A DNA stretch of 64,000 nt from Mesorhizobium amorphae (GCF_014843845.1 NZ_JHQS01000015.1:186001-250000); one strand, 5' to 3'; shown: positions 53,584 to 63,153, counted from the stretch's first letter. Notes: a model not told the origin generated them from the sequence alone. Numbers and translations: made by a program.

Positions 53584-53919
53584 ATGAGCGGTATCAACGA
53601 CTACATCGACAGCGAAGTGAAGAGCAACGACGTGGTGCTCTTCATGAAGGGCACGCCCGGTTTTCCGCAGTGCGGTTTCTCCGGCCAGGTGGTCCAGATC
53701 CTCGACTATATCGGGGCCGACTACAAAGGCGTGAACGTGCTCGACTCGGCGGAATTGCGCCAGGGCATCAAGGAATATTCCAACTGGCCGACCATTCCGC
53801 AGCTCTACGTCAAGGGCGAGTTCGTCGGTGGTTGCGACATCGTGCGCGAGATGTTCCAGGCGGGTGAACTGCAGACGTTCCTCGTCGAAAAAGGCGTCAG
53901 CGTCAAAGGGGCCGCCTGA
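53584..53919 (+). CDS. grxD: Monothiol glutaredoxin, CGFS type
   Basis: 111 residues. The monothiol active site C-G-F-S is in [14 protein letters not shown], with KGTPG before it, [19 protein letters not shown] for glutathione binding and [11 protein letters not shown] at the end. Grx4-type proteins carry [2Fe-2S] clusters and pair with BolA, here encoded at 49917. The ATG at 53584 gives the standard N-terminus; a longer frame upstream is not needed. A short hairpin with TAGTGCA / TGCACTA arms follows near 53926. Confidence 0.96.
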   Translation: MSGINDYIDSEVKSNDVVLFMKGTPGFPQCGFSGQVVQILDYIGADYKGVNVLDSAELRQGIKEYSNWPTIPQLYVKGEFVGGCDIVREMFQAGELQTFLVEKGVSVKGAA

Positions 53920-54015
53920 TTTCGGTTAGTGCATTGGACGACATGCACTAAAGCGTTCGGGGCTGCCCCCACCTCGGCAATTCTAACTCCCGGGCCTCGG
54001 GAATGAGACGAGCCA

Positions 54016-55308
54016 ATGCGCCGGTTCTCCGGCGCTTACTCGTTTGAAAGATCGGACTTTGCCGTGGACAAGCAGGTTGAAGCGCCGCAGCAGACAGGCA
54101 GCCTGCCTATTCCGCGCTGGGAATTTATCGCGCTGTGCGCGGCGCTGATGGCGCTCAACTCCTTGGCCATCGACATCATGCTGCCGGCGCTGCAGCAGAT
54201 CGGCGCCTCGCTCGGCGTCATCAATGAGAATCATCGCCAATATGTGATCACCGCCTACATTCTTGGCTTCGGCGGCGGACAGCTTTTCTTCGGGCCGATC
54301 TCCGACCGTTTCGGGCGCCGCCCTCCGCTTGTCGCCGGGCTGATCATCTATGTGCTCGCGGCCGGCGCGGCAGCAATCGCCCCGTCTTTCGCGACGCTGC
54401 TTCTGCTCCGGATGGTGCAAGGCATCGGTGCGGCCGCGACGCGCGTCATCGCCGTCTCGATCGTGCGCGATACGTTCGACGGCAGGCGCATGGCCGAGGT
54501 CATGTCGCTGATCTTCATGGTGTTCATGGCCATTCCGGTGGTGGCGCCGGGCATCGGCCAGTTCATCATGCTGTTTGCCTCCTGGCACTGGATCTTCATC
54601 ACCATGGCGGCCGGCGCGCTGATCGTGTCCGCCTGGTCGCTGCTGCGCCTGCCAGAGACGCTGCATCCCGAGTATCGCCGGCCGCTGACGGCCGCATCGA
54701 TCGTCGGCGGTTTTCGCATCGTGCTCACCAACCGCATCGCGCTCTGCTATGCCTTCGCCAGCACCTTCATCTTCGGCGCCATGTTCGGCTTCATCGCCTC
54801 GGCCCAGCAGATTTATGTCGACGTGTTCAATGTCGGCGAGATGTTCCCGGTCATCTTCGCCGGTGTCGCGGCGGTGCTCGCCTTTTCCAACTATCTGAAC
54901 TCACGCCTCGTCGGCCGCTTCGGCATGCGCCGGCTGTCGCAGAGCGCGCTGCTGTTGTTCCTGGTGATCAGCCTTGCCTGGCTGCTGGTGTCCCTGGAAA
55001 TGAAAATGCCGCTCTGGCTGTTCATCGCCTTCTTTGCCAGCGCGATGGTGCCGTTCGGTGCGCTCGGCGCCAACTTCAACGCTTTGGCCATGGAGCCGCT
55101 CGGACAGTTGGCCGGCACGGCATCATCCATTCTCGGCTTCATGCAGACCTTCCTCGGCGGCATCCTCGGAACGCTGATCGGCCAGGCTTTCAACGGCACG
55201 GTGACGCCTTTGGCCGCCGGCTTCTGCAGCGTGTCGGTCGCGGCATTGCTGATGATCTTCATCGCCGAGCGCGGCAAGATGTTCCAGCCGCACAACCCAC
55301 CCGTTTGA
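54016..55308 (+). CDS. Bcr/CflA-type MFS multidrug exporter
   Basis: 430 residues with twelve likely membrane helices. It begins IPRWEFIALCAALMALNSLAIDIMLPAL, and the MFS loop 2-3 motif GPISDRFGRRPPL is present, as is the drug:H+ antiporter motif LRMVQGIGAAATRVIAVSIVRD. DIMLPAL and GIGAAA are typical of the Bcr/CflA (DHA1) branch that exports bicyclomycin, chloramphenicol or cysteine derivatives. The first ATG at 54016 is used; a GTG sixteen codons later is also possible. A palindromic repeat follows the gene. Confidence 0.92.
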   Translation: MRRFSGAYSFERSDFAVDKQVEAPQQTGSLPIPRWEFIALCAALMALNSLAIDIMLPALQQIGASLGVINENHRQYVITAYILGFGGGQLFFGPISDRFGRRPPLVAGLIIYVLAAGAAAIAPSFATLLLLRMVQGIGAAATRVIAVSIVRDTFDGRRMAEVMSLIFMVFMAIPVVAPGIGQFIMLFASWHWIFITMAAGALIVSAWSLLRLPETLHPEYRRPLTAASIVGGFRIVLTNRIALCYAFASTFIFGAMFGFIASAQQIYVDVFNVGEMFPVIFAGVAAVLAFSNYLNSRLVGRFGMRRLSQSALLLFLVISLAWLLVSLEMKMPLWLFIAFFASAMVPFGALGANFNALAMEPLGQLAGTASSILGFMQTFLGGILGTLIGQAFNGTVTPLAAGFCSVSVAALLMIFIAERGKMFQPHNPPV

Positions 55309-55341
55309 TGCGCGCGGGCGCGCTGTAAGTTTTTGTTTTGT

Positions 55342-55386
55342 GCGTGTCGTTGTCCCAAAACCGCTGCCCACTTTTGGGCGACACGC
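55342..55386. repeat. Short palindromic repeat, AAAACCGCTGC-loop family
   Basis: GCGTGTCG...CCCAAAA pairs with TTTTGGG...CGACACGC around CCGCTGCCCAC. It lies between convergent genes and shares the loop core with the copies at 11717 and 41343. Confidence 0.65.
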
Positions 55387-55387
55387 T

Positions 55388-55795
55388 TCACGAGGCCCTT
55401 TCAAAGGTTGCCGTGAAGCGAGGGGCAAGCATACGCCCTGCGATTGCGCCGCCCATGCTGTCCGAAAAGGGCATCGGCAGAGCCTCGTCGAGTGCCTTGA
55501 GGATGGAAGCCACGAAGGCCCGGTTCAACGCGCTGTCGGTTCCCAGGTCGGAAAAGGTCGCGCGCGGCTTGCCGATGAGCGTGCCGTTTCGGCGGAGCGA
55601 GAACCGCAGCGTAAGGGACATGCCGGCGGTTCCAGGCGGCGGTTTCCAGCAAGCATAGATGGCGGCCGACATCTCCATCAAGGTGTCGACGGGATCGGGG
55701 CTGTGACAGGCGCGTTCCTGCGCTCCTGCTTCGCTGGAACCGGCAACCAGGGCGACGGCAAGGACCGCTGCGACGATTGCGGACCGAGGTTTCAT
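55388..55795 (-). CDS. Exported TonB-C-like small protein
   Basis: 135 residues with a signal peptide (IVAAVLAVALVAGSSEAGA). The mature part, AAIYACWKPPPGT, SLTLRFSLRRNGTLIGKPRATFSD and ASILKALDEALPMPFS, follows the pattern of the TonB C-terminal-like (TolA-type) domain common in rhizobial exported proteins. It could interact with envelope or transport complexes, which is an inference. It lies three bases after the inositol monophosphatase gene and is probably co-transcribed with it and ttcA. Confidence 0.75.
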   Translation of the reverse strand: MKPRSAIVAAVLAVALVAGSSEAGAQERACHSPDPVDTLMEMSAAIYACWKPPPGTAGMSLTLRFSLRRNGTLIGKPRATFSDLGTDSALNRAFVASILKALDEALPMPFSDSMGGAIAGRMLAPRFTATFERAS

Positions 55796-55798
55796 CGC

Positions 55799-56626
55799 CT
55801 ATGCGGCCCAGAGTTCGCGGCGCAGTTCCTGCCAGCTCTGCCTGTCGGGCGCGACGAGCAGGCCGCCGTCGAGATGCGAAGGCCGGTAGGGGCTGCCGTC
55901 GAAGCGCGCGGCATGGCCGCCGGCCTCGGTATGGATCAGCGCACCGGCAAGATGGTCCCACGGCATCAGCTTGGCGTAGACGACGAAATGGGCATGGCCG
56001 CTGGCCAGCAGGCGGTATTCATGCGCCGCGCAGCGATAGCCGAATTGCGAGAGCGACTTGGTTTGGTTGCGCGCCAGGCGCGAACGCTCCGGCTCCGGCA
56101 TGTATTGCCATGACACCGCGCCGGTCATTTGCGAGATCGGCACCGGCTCCGCAACGTGCACCTTCTCCAGGCTGCCATGGGCGTGACGGATATGGCTGCC
56201 GGCTCCCCTGGCGCCGATCAGCCAGTCCTTGCCGACCGGGTCGTGGATGATGCCGGCGACGGTCTCGCCCTTGACCACGACGGCCAGCATGACGCCGAAC
56301 AACGGCACGCCGGAGGCGAAGTTGAAGGTGCCGTCGACCGGATCGATGACGAAGGCGAGATCGGCATCGCCGAGGCCGCCAAGCAGCGCCGGATTGTCGG
56401 AGCAGGCTTCCTCGCCGACGATCATGGCCTCAGGATAGCGCTCGCGCAGTCGCGCGGTGATCAGCCGCTCGGCATTGACGTCGGCCTCCGTAACCAGGTC
56501 GGCAGCGGACGTCTTCTGGCGGATGTCGCCCTCGCCCAGCCGGCGAAAGCGCGGCATGATCTCGGCTCTGGCCACGTCGGACAGAAGGTCGGCGAGCCAG
56601 TCGATCGCTTTGTCGTCAAATGTCAT
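55799..56626 (-). CDS. Inositol-monophosphatase-family phosphatase
   Basis: 275 residues of the Mg-dependent, Li-sensitive phosphatase family (IMPase, CysQ, HisN relatives). Metal ligands lie in [21 protein letters not shown] and the signature [16 protein letters not shown]; the second signature is [17 protein letters not shown]. The histidinol-phosphatase (HisN) branch shares much of this, so the substrate cannot be fixed. The ATG at 56626 overlaps the ttcA 3' end by 11 bases, a tight operon junction. The ribosome site is weak, as expected for coupling. Confidence 0.85.
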   Translation of the reverse strand: MTFDDKAIDWLADLLSDVARAEIMPRFRRLGEGDIRQKTSAADLVTEADVNAERLITARLRERYPEAMIVGEEACSDNPALLGGLGDADLAFVIDPVDGTFNFASGVPLFGVMLAVVVKGETVAGIIHDPVGKDWLIGARGAGSHIRHAHGSLEKVHVAEPVPISQMTGAVSWQYMPEPERSRLARNQTKSLSQFGYRCAAHEYRLLASGHAHFVVYAKLMPWDHLAGALIHTEAGGHAARFDGSPYRPSHLDGGLLVAPDRQSWQELRRELWAA

Positions 56627-57509
56627 CAGGATTGTCTTGCCGGAGATCTGGAGCTTCGTTGAGAGCGACGAAATCGAACAGTTTTCGGTCGAGCAGATGC
56701 GATGGCCGCACATTGGCCATGGCACGGATCATCGTGTCCTTGCGGCCGGGCATGCGCTTTTCCAGGTCGTCCAGCATCACCTTCATGGCGTTGCGCTGCA
56801 GGCCTTCCTGGCTGCCGCAAAGGTCGCAGGGGATGATCGGGAACTTCATGGCGCCGGCGAACTTTTCGAGATCGGCCTCGGCGTTATAGGCGAGCGGCCG
56901 CAGCACCATGACGTCGCCGTCGTCGTTGAGCAGCTTTGGCGGCATGGCGGCCAGACGGCCGCCATGGAACAGGTTCATGAAGAAGGTTTCGAGAATGTCC
57001 TCTCGATGGTGGCCGAGCACAAGTGCCGAGCAGCCCTCCTCGCGCGCGATGCGGTAGAGATGGCCGCGCCGCAGCCGCGAACACAACGAACAATAGGTGC
57101 TGCCCTCGGGCAGCTTGTCGGTGACCACCGAATAGGTGTCCTGATACTCGATGCGGTGCCGGATGCCGTTTCTGTCGAGATAATCCGGCAATATGTGCTT
57201 CGGGAAATTCGGCTGGCCCTGGTCGAGATTGCAGGCCAGCAGTTCGACCGGCAGCAACCCGCGCCATTTGAGGTCGAGCAGCACGGCGAGCAAGCCGTAG
57301 GAATCCTTGCCGCCCGACAAGGCCACCAGCCAGCGATCGCCGGGCCTGACCATTGCGAAATCGTCGATCGCCTGGCGGGTGAGTCGCAGCAGCCGCTTGC
57401 GCAGCTTGTTGAACTCGACGGAAGACGGCACATCGGCGAACAGCGGATGAAAGCCGCCTTCGGCATCGGCGACCGGTTCAAGCGATTCGACGTCTGGCAG
57501 CATGTTCAT
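56616..57509 (-). CDS. ttcA: tRNA 2-thiocytidine synthetase TtcA
   Basis: 297 residues. Thiolates C32 of certain tRNAs using ATP and a [4Fe-4S] cluster. The PP-loop ATPase motif [12 protein letters not shown] is near residue 68-75, and the cluster cysteines appear in [12 protein letters not shown] and IPCDLCGSQ. Also typical are [13 protein letters not shown] and [21 protein letters not shown]. The ATG at 57509 is preferred to an in-frame start five codons earlier. It is the lead gene of an operon with the phosphatase and the exported small protein. Confidence 0.94.
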   Translation of the reverse strand: MNMLPDVESLEPVADAEGGFHPLFADVPSSVEFNKLRKRLLRLTRQAIDDFAMVRPGDRWLVALSGGKDSYGLLAVLLDLKWRGLLPVELLACNLDQGQPNFPKHILPDYLDRNGIRHRIEYQDTYSVVTDKLPEGSTYCSLCSRLRRGHLYRIAREEGCSALVLGHHREDILETFFMNLFHGGRLAAMPPKLLNDDGDVMVLRPLAYNAEADLEKFAGAMKFPIIPCDLCGSQEGLQRNAMKVMLDDLEKRMPGRKDTMIRAMANVRPSHLLDRKLFDFVALNEAPDLRQDNPDDI

Positions 57510-57594
57510 GGCGCGTCGGCCCAAATCTCAGTTGTGCCCGGATTAGCGCATCGGCCCAGAAATCGAAATCGGATTTTGGCAAAGCGCGATGCAC

Positions 57595-57629
57595 AAAAGA
57601 AAAAGGCCGCCTCGACGGGCGGCCTTCGG
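57595..57629 (-). terminator. Intrinsic terminator of rpsD
   Basis: On the minus strand AAGGCCGCC pairs with GGCGGCCTT around CGTCGA and is followed by a T-rich TTTTTCTTTT tract, about 25 bases past the rpsD stop codon. Confidence 0.85.
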
Positions 57630-57651
57630 TGGTTTCGCTGAATGCGTTCGA

Positions 57652-58269
57652 TCAGCGCGAATAGAATTCGACGACCAGGTTCGGTTCCATCTGCACGGCG
57701 AACGGAACGTCCGACAGGCCGGGGATGCGCGCGAAGGTCGCGACCATCTTGTTGTGGTCGGCCTCGATGTAGTCGGGCACGTCGCGCTCGGCGAGGCCAA
57801 CCGATTCCAGCACGATCACCAACTGCTTCGACTTCTCGCGCACTTCCACGACATCGCCCGGCTTGCAGCGGTACGAGCCGATGTTGACGCGCTTGCCGTT
57901 GACGTTGACGTGGCCGTGGTTGACGAACTGACGGGCGGCGAAAATGGTCGGCACGAACTTGGCGCGGTAGACGACCGCGTCGAGACGCGACTCGAGCAGG
58001 CCGATCAGGTTCTCCGAGGTGTCGCCCTTGCGGCGATCGGCCTCTTCATAGACCTTGCGGAACTGCTTTTCCGAAACGTCGCCATAGTGACCCTTCAGCT
58101 TCTGCTTGGCGCGCAGCTGCAGGCCGAAATCGGAAAGCTTGCCCTTGCGGCGCTGGCCGTGCTGGCCGGGGCCGTATTCACGCTTGTTGACCGGAGACTT
58201 CGGGCGGCCCCAGATATTTTCGCCAAGACGGCGGTCGATCTTGTACTTCGCGGATTCGCGCTTGCTCAT
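57652..58269 (-). CDS. rpsD: 30S ribosomal protein S4
   Basis: 205 residues, standard S4 length. It binds 16S rRNA early in 30S assembly. [21 protein letters not shown] is the usual N-terminus, and the S4 RNA-binding domain follows with [34 protein letters not shown]. The start is the ATG of M-S-K-R with AAAGGGAA upstream. A long leader with hairpins lies before it and an intrinsic terminator after it. It stands as a single-gene unit, as is common in Rhizobiales. Confidence 0.98.
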   Translation of the reverse strand: MSKRESAKYKIDRRLGENIWGRPKSPVNKREYGPGQHGQRRKGKLSDFGLQLRAKQKLKGHYGDVSEKQFRKVYEEADRRKGDTSENLIGLLESRLDAVVYRAKFVPTIFAARQFVNHGHVNVNGKRVNIGSYRCKPGDVVEVREKSKQLVIVLESVGLAERDVPDYIEADHNKMVATFARIPGLSDVPFAVQMEPNLVVEFYSR

Positions 58270-58291
58270 CGCATTCCCTTTCAAAACAAAC

Positions 58292-58488
58292 CACCCGGAA
58301 CCTCATGGTCCGGGTGAAGGAAACGCGCCCTCCTCTGGCCTCCGTTTTCGAGACCTGACAGGGTTTTCCACGCAACGCGACGGAAAACCCACGGGACACG
58401 TCAGTTCAAACAAGACCAAGGAAACGAAAAACCTGATTTCCCTGAGGTCTTGCCATGCAAAATAAACGACCGGGCATTGCGGCCCGGT
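58292..58488 (-). promoter_or_regulatory. Structured rpsD leader
   Basis: In the 230 or so bases between the proposed promoter and rpsD there are at least two strong hairpins: CACCCGGA / TCCGGGTG near 58292-58315 and CCGGGC / GCCCGG at about 58471-58488. A third, GGTTAAA / TTTAACC, overlaps the promoter. S4 is an autoregulator of its own mRNA in other bacteria. Nothing coding is seen in this 380-base gap. Confidence 0.45.
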
Positions 58489-58498
58489 GTTGGGGCGC

Positions 58499-58527
58499 TG
58501 GTTAAACGGAGATTTAACCGGTGTCAA
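58499..58527 (-). promoter_or_regulatory. Candidate rpsD promoter
   Basis: On the minus strand TTGACA (58522-58527) is followed after exactly 17 bases by TAACCA (58499-58504). The preceding bases give CTTGAC, the -35 form favoured by rhizobial housekeeping sigma factor. Confidence 0.5.
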
Positions 58528-58652
58528 GCTCGCGGCTGGCGCCGGCGATAGCGACAACATAACGTCTTTGGGTTGAGTGCGGTGCCGGATGTGGCGGCAG
58601 GTTGCGCCGGCGGCATCAGGAAGGGAACGAAGTTAGAGGAGCCCAAAGTCGC

Positions 58653-58862
58653 ATGAAGAAGTACTTCCTTTCGTTGGTGGGTGCAGCCGTACTGGCAGGA
58701 TCGATGTCCGTTGCCGTACCGGAACCGGCACAGGCGCGGCATTGGCATGGCCACCGGCCACATCAGGTCTGCCGCATCGTGGTCAAGAAGAAGGTCGTGT
58801 GGCGGCACGGCCACAAGAAGGTCATCCGCTACAAGGTAAAGCGCTGCTGGTTGCGCTGGTAA
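58653..58862 (+). CDS. Small secreted His/Lys-rich basic peptide
   Basis: 69 residues. A signal peptide (FLSLVGAAVLAGSMSVAVPEPAQA) leaves a mature chain of about 40 residues that is very rich in His, Lys, Arg and Trp, with two Cys (VCRIVVKKK, KRCWLRW). Composition suggests metal, nucleic-acid or polysaccharide binding; rhizobial genomes have several such peptides, of unknown role. The ATG at 58653 has GGAG upstream. A strong terminator follows, so this is a genuine single-gene unit. Confidence 0.75.
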   Translation: MKKYFLSLVGAAVLAGSMSVAVPEPAQARHWHGHRPHQVCRIVVKKKVVWRHGHKKVIRYKVKRCWLRW

Positions 58863-58897
58863 GCCAGGCTTCGCTCAGAGGACTGACAATCGCAATC

Positions 58898-58930
58898 GAA
58901 GCCCGCGGTCCTGGCCGCGGGCTTTTTGAT
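58898..58930 (+). terminator. Intrinsic terminator of the secreted basic peptide gene
   Basis: AGCCCGCGG pairs with CCGCGGGCT around a short TCCTGG loop and is followed by TTTTTG. Confidence 0.85.
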
Positions 58931-58952
58931 GGACCGCCGCTGGTGTGGCGCT

Positions 58953-59135
58953 TCAATGCTTCTTCTTGGGCAGCCCCTTGCGCTTGGTCTCGGCGAATTC
59001 CTCGAGCTGCTTCTCGCTCATCGATTCGTACATTTCCTTCGATGCGCCTTTGAGCTCGCTCTTCTTCGTCTCGCCGCGCTTAGCAGACAGTGCCGCGCCG
59101 GCAGCCATTTGCTGGGCTTTCGAGGTGGCTGGCAT
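58953..59135 (-). CDS. DUF3008 small hydrophilic protein
   Basis: 60 residues, basic and hydrophilic, matching DUF3008: ATSKAQQMAAGAALSAKRGE, then KGASKEMYESMSEKQLEEFA and a lysine-rich tail (KRKGLPKKKH). Proteins of this family are widespread in proteobacteria and often stress-induced, with no known activity. The ATG at 59135 has GGGAGAA eight bases upstream; longer in-frame starts overlap murI. It lies 68 bases after murI on the same strand. Confidence 0.8.
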   Translation of the reverse strand: MPATSKAQQMAAGAALSAKRGETKKSELKGASKEMYESMSEKQLEEFAETKRKGLPKKKH

Positions 59136-59203
59136 GATCGGTTCTCCCGTTTGCGATGGGAGGAAAACGCAGCCGTCCCCGATGATGTTCCCGGTGCCGG
59201 CGA

Positions 59204-60022
59204 TCAAGACATCGCCAACCCAAAGCCCTGCAGCAGCCGGCGGGTCGGGAAATCGGTTCTGTTCGAGGTGAAGACGGCAAGGTCGGCGCCTTCCGGCAAG
59301 ACCTCGCCGCGACCGTTTGGGTCGATGTCTGCGAGCAGCGAAACGGCGCGGCGCGCGATCGCTTCAGCGGGATCGAGCCAATCGACGGGCCAGGGTGCGG
59401 TCTTGCGCATGCGGTTCGCCAGAAAGGGATAGTGGGTGCAGGCAAGCACGACGATGTCGGTGCGCAGCTCGTCACGCTCGACGAAACACGGCGCGATCTC
59501 GGCGCGCACGGCCTCTTCGTCGACGAAGCCGTCGCGCATGTAGATTTCGGCCAATGGCGCCAGGCGGTCGGAGCCGACCAGCCGGACATGGCATTTCGAC
59601 GCCCATTTGCTGATCAGGTCGCGCGTATATTGGCGCTTGACGGTGCCGGGCGTGGCCAGCACCGAGACCAGGCCCGAGCGCGTGCGCTCCGCCGCCGGCT
59701 TGATCGCCGGCACCATGCCGACGAAAGGATGGCCGGGAAATCTCTCGCGCAAGGCTTCGATGACCAGCGTCGACGCCGTGTTGCAGGCGATAACCGAAAT
59801 GGCCGGCGCAAACCGGTCGAGCAGCCTTGCGAACAATTCCAGTATATGCACCCTGAGCGCCGGCTCCTCCCAGGCGCCATAGGGGAAAGCCGCGTCGTCG
59901 GCGACATAGACGAAGCGGCGATCGGGCATCAGCACGCGCGCCTCGCGCAGCACGGTGAGGCCGCCAACGCCGGAATCGAACATCAGGATCGGGCGGTGGC
60001 TTGATCGATCGTTCATTGTCAT
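59204..60022 (-). CDS. murI: Glutamate racemase
   Basis: About 272 residues. Makes D-glutamate for peptidoglycan. The two catalytic cysteines are in [17 protein letters not shown] and [15 protein letters not shown]; the substrate-binding Asp-Ser is in [14 protein letters not shown] and the PYG loop in [11 protein letters not shown]. Two ATGs two codons apart (60022, 60016) are possible starts, without a clear ribosome site. The upstream region holds two short tandem duplications. It works with uppP and others in wall synthesis but is not linked to them here. Confidence 0.95.
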   Translation of the reverse strand: MTMNDRSSHRPILMFDSGVGGLTVLREARVLMPDRRFVYVADDAAFPYGAWEEPALRVHILELFARLLDRFAPAISVIACNTASTLVIEALRERFPGHPFVGMVPAIKPAAERTRSGLVSVLATPGTVKRQYTRDLISKWASKCHVRLVGSDRLAPLAEIYMRDGFVDEEAVRAEIAPCFVERDELRTDIVVLACTHYPFLANRMRKTAPWPVDWLDPAEAIARRAVSLLADIDPNGRGEVLPEGADLAVFTSNRTDFPTRRLLQGFGLAMS

Positions 60023-60030
60023 CTGATCAC

Positions 60031-60145
60031 GAGAAGAGGCTGGGGACCACGGGAAGAGGCTGGCCCATAATTTGGCCAATGGCGCTTCTATCGCGAACGA
60101 TCATGATCTTGAAGTGGCGAATGCCATCTTGAAGTGGCGGACGCC
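60031..60145. repeat. Two 20-bp tandem duplications upstream of murI
   Basis: GAGAAGAGGCTGG at 60031 recurs as GGGAAGAGGCTGG at 60051. ATCTTGAAGTGGCGAATGCC at 60106-60125 recurs at 60126-60145 with two changes. Both have a 20-base period. No known site was recognised. Confidence 0.6.
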
Positions 60146-60194
60146 AGCAAGTTTTGTGCAGTTCCGGGCGGAGACCCAATCTTCCCGGAACTGC

Positions 60195-60785
60195 TCAGAG
60201 TCCACGCTTGCCGAAGCCGGCGGGCCGTGGCCGGCCGATTGGCTGAGCGGCCGGCGCGGCAGCACGCGGGGCAGACGGTACTGCGCTCGCGGCCATCCTG
60301 CTACCGCCCGCTGGCGCGGGAACGGCGCCATCGAAATCAAAAACAGATGTCAGTTCGTCGATATCGACGCCGCCAGCTGGCTTTGCCACCAGGATCGATA
60401 CCCAGAGGCCGAATATGGAAAGGCCTAGCAGGTTCAAGCCGCCGGGCACGCTGTCTGGGTTGCCGAAGTCGATGACCAGCATGGTACCTGCCTGCAAGAC
60501 TGCGTAGATGGCGGAGAACACGATGTAGGCCCACAGGATCCAACTGCGTCCGTTGGCGTCGCGGCTGCGGCGCCAGGCGATGTTGCCACGCAGCAGCACA
60601 AACGCCAGAGACATGACCAGGATGACGCCAGCCATCCCCTGCCGCGACGGGCCGGGTGTCGAATTGATCAACCCCGCGAAGCCGATCGTTCCCGCAATGC
60701 AGACGACGATCGCCACAATCTCCGCCACCGTCGCGGCGAGAGAGTAAAGAAAGAAGCGTAAACGACCGATACTGGACGTAAACAT
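60195..60785 (-). CDS. DUF805-family membrane protein
   Basis: 196 residues. The DUF805 fold has four membrane helices, here FFLYSLAATVAEIVAIVVCIAG, GVILVMSLAFVLLRGNIAWR, SWILWAYIVFSAIYAVLQAG and LNLLGLSIFGLWVSILVA; the IGRLRFF start and AWRRSRDANGRSW loop are family hallmarks. A long Ala/Pro-rich tail of about 45 residues is added and should be cytoplasmic and disordered. The start at 60785 gives the family N-terminus. The function is unknown; it lies 78 bases after trmJ on the same strand. Confidence 0.85.
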   Translation of the reverse strand: MFTSSIGRLRFFLYSLAATVAEIVAIVVCIAGTIGFAGLINSTPGPSRQGMAGVILVMSLAFVLLRGNIAWRRSRDANGRSWILWAYIVFSAIYAVLQAGTMLVIDFGNPDSVPGGLNLLGLSIFGLWVSILVAKPAGGVDIDELTSVFDFDGAVPAPAGGSRMAASAVPSAPRAAAPAAQPIGRPRPAGFGKRGL

Positions 60786-60863
60786 CCAACACCCCCAGTT
60801 TTGGGGATAATGGACGAAACCGAATAAGATTCGGTTACTGGCGAGCCTCAAGTTTAACCGGTT

Positions 60864-61709
60864 CTATTCTTCCTTGTCCGGCGACTGGTTTCGCGCCGCT
60901 GCAGGAAGCCGCCTCGGATCATCTCCAGGCGAACCGTCTCCGCGCGGCATCGCCGGTGAAAACCTGTCCAGCGACGAGATGATGCCACGCAGCACCTTGA
61001 GTTCCGGCTCGGCGAAACCGGCGCGTGTCAGGACGGCGCGCAGATTGTCGACCATCTTCGGCTTCTTCTGCGCCGGGCGGAAATAGCCGCGCGCTTCAAG
61101 CGCGCCTTCCAGATAGGCGAACAGGCCGTGCAATTGCTCCTTGGTCGCCGGCAGCATTTCGGGGCCGGAGAAATTGGTTTTGGTCTCGTCCTCGAGACCG
61201 GACTTCATCCATTCATAGGACATCAGAAGTGCTGCCTGGGCGATGTTGAGCGAGGAGAAGGCCGGATCGACGGGAAAGGTGACGATCTCGTCGGCGAGAC
61301 CCACTTCGTCATTGTAGAGTCCAAAACGCTCGCGGCCGAACAGAATGCCGGTGCGCTGGCCGGCTGTGTGACGTGCCCGCAACGCCCTGCCCGCTTCGAC
61401 CGGGCCGCGCACGGCCTTAAAGCCGTCGCGCTCCCGCGCCGTGGTGGCGAAGACGAAATTGAGATCGGCGATTGCCGAGGCGAGATCGTCGAACACTTTG
61501 ACGGCATCGATGACATGGTCGGCGCGGCTCGCGGCAGCGCGCGCCTTCTCGCTCGGCCAGCCGTCGCGCGGATTGACCAGGCGCAGTTCGGCAAGGCCGA
61601 AATTGGCCATGGCGCGCGCGACCATGCCGATATTCTCGCCGAGCTGCGGTTCGACGAGGATGATCGCCGGGCCGGCGGCGGCGGTGCTGGGATTTTCGTC
61701 GGCTGACAT
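60864..61709 (-). CDS. trmJ: tRNA 2'-O-methyltransferase TrmJ
   Basis: 281 residues of the SPOUT class. Methylates the ribose of position 32 in tRNAs, using SAM. The trefoil-knot motifs are present: [25 protein letters not shown] (motif 1), [21 protein letters not shown] (motif 2) and [16 protein letters not shown] (motif 3). A C-terminal helical extension ([21 protein letters not shown]) is typical of TrmJ. The ATG at 61709 is preferred to one three codons upstream. It is divergent from icd, with 220 bases between their starts. Confidence 0.92.
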   Translation of the reverse strand: MSADENPSTAAAGPAIILVEPQLGENIGMVARAMANFGLAELRLVNPRDGWPSEKARAAASRADHVIDAVKVFDDLASAIADLNFVFATTARERDGFKAVRGPVEAGRALRARHTAGQRTGILFGRERFGLYNDEVGLADEIVTFPVDPAFSSLNIAQAALLMSYEWMKSGLEDETKTNFSGPEMLPATKEQLHGLFAYLEGALEARGYFRPAQKKPKMVDNLRAVLTRAGFAEPELKVLRGIISSLDRFSPAMPRGDGSPGDDPRRLPAAARNQSPDKEE

Positions 61710-61929
61710 CGTCGTCAATGAACTGCTGTTTGCGGCATTTCAGCGTCCCCTGCCACATTCGGCCGCGAAAATGAAGCTCCAGCAAGGACCTGCCGATGCC
61801 ACGGTCGAACCGAGCAGCGCGGATCGCCGTTTGCGCGGCCAAAAATGCTTTGATATACGAGCCGCATCCCCGGCCGAAAGCCATGCGGGCAGGCCGCTCC
61901 GATATTCCCAGCAACGAGGCATTCTTTCC

Positions 61930-63141
61930 ATGGCAAAGATCAAGGTGGCGAACCCGGTCGTCGAACTCGACGGCGACGAGATGACCCGCATCATCTGGCA
62001 GTTCATCAAGGACAAGCTGATCCACCCCTATCTCGACCTCACGCTCGACTATTACGACCTCGGCGTCGAGCACCGCGACGCCACCGGCGACCAGGTGACC
62101 ATCGACGCGGCCAACGCCATCAAGAAGCACGGCGTCGGCGTGAAATGCGCGACGATCACCCCCGACGAGCAGCGCGTCGAGGAATTCAAGCTGAAGAAGA
62201 TGTGGAAGTCGCCGAACGGCACGATCCGCAACATCCTCGGCGGCACCATCTTCCGCGAGCCGATCATCATGAAGAACGTGCCGCGCCTGGTGCCCGGCTG
62301 GACCAAGCCGATCATCGTCGGCCGTCACGCTTTCGGCGACCAGTACCGCGCCACCGATTTCCGCTTCCCCGGCAAGGGCAAGCTGACCATCAAGTTCGTC
62401 GGCGAGGACGGCAAGGTGATCGAGCACGACGTGTTCGACGCGCCGGCGGCCGGCGTCGCCATGGCCATGTACAATCTCGACGAGTCGATCCGCGAGTTCG
62501 CCCGCGCCTCGCTGAACTACGGCCTGCTGCGCAACTACCCGGTCTATCTGTCGACCAAGAACACCATCCTCAAGGCCTATGACGGCCGCTTCAAGGACAT
62601 CTTCCAGGAAGTCTACGAGGCTGAGTTCGAGGCCGAGTTCAAGGCGAAGAAGCTGTGGTACGAGCACCGGCTGATCGACGACATGGTGGCCTCCAGCCTG
62701 AAATGGTCGGGCGGCTATGTCTGGGCCTGCAAGAACTATGACGGCGACGTGCAGTCCGACACGGTGGCGCAAGGTTTTGGGTCGCTCGGCCTGATGACCT
62801 CGGTGCTGATGACGCCGGACGGCAAGACGGTGGAAGCCGAAGCCGCGCACGGCACCGTGACGCGCCACTACCGCCAGCACCAGAAGGGCGAGGAGACCTC
62901 GACCAATTCGATCGCCTCGATCTTCGCCTGGACGCGCGGTCTGGCCCACCGCGCCAAGCTCGACGACAATGCCGAGCTGAAGCGCTTCGCCGAGACACTG
63001 GAGAAGGTCTGCATTCAGACCGTCGAGAGCGGCTTCATGACCAAGGACCTGTCGCTGCTGATCGGCCCCGACCAGCCCTGGCTCTCGACCACCGGCTTCC
63101 TCGACAAGATCGACGAGAATTTGCAGAAGGCGATGGCCTGA
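61930..63141 (+). CDS. icd: NADP-dependent isocitrate dehydrogenase
   Basis: 403 residues of the eukaryote-like homodimeric IDH class typical of rhizobia, converting isocitrate to 2-oxoglutarate in the TCA cycle. Signature segments are [41 protein letters not shown] with the substrate Ser/Arg residues, [20 protein letters not shown] and [32 protein letters not shown]. The ATG at 61930 is certain from homology, though a long open frame extends upstream. It is divergent from trmJ; the GST gene follows after 12 bases. Confidence 0.98.
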   Translation: MAKIKVANPVVELDGDEMTRIIWQFIKDKLIHPYLDLTLDYYDLGVEHRDATGDQVTIDAANAIKKHGVGVKCATITPDEQRVEEFKLKKMWKSPNGTIRNILGGTIFREPIIMKNVPRLVPGWTKPIIVGRHAFGDQYRATDFRFPGKGKLTIKFVGEDGKVIEHDVFDAPAAGVAMAMYNLDESIREFARASLNYGLLRNYPVYLSTKNTILKAYDGRFKDIFQEVYEAEFEAEFKAKKLWYEHRLIDDMVASSLKWSGGYVWACKNYDGDVQSDTVAQGFGSLGLMTSVLMTPDGKTVEAEAAHGTVTRHYRQHQKGEETSTNSIASIFAWTRGLAHRAKLDDNAELKRFAETLEKVCIQTVESGFMTKDLSLLIGPDQPWLSTTGFLDKIDENLQKAMA

Positions 63142-63153
63142 CCGGCAATCGCC

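Noticed and set aside
55340-56113. 257-codon plus-strand frame antisense to the exported small protein and phosphatase
   Set aside because: It overlaps two genes with clear signal or catalytic motifs on the other strand and has no domain.
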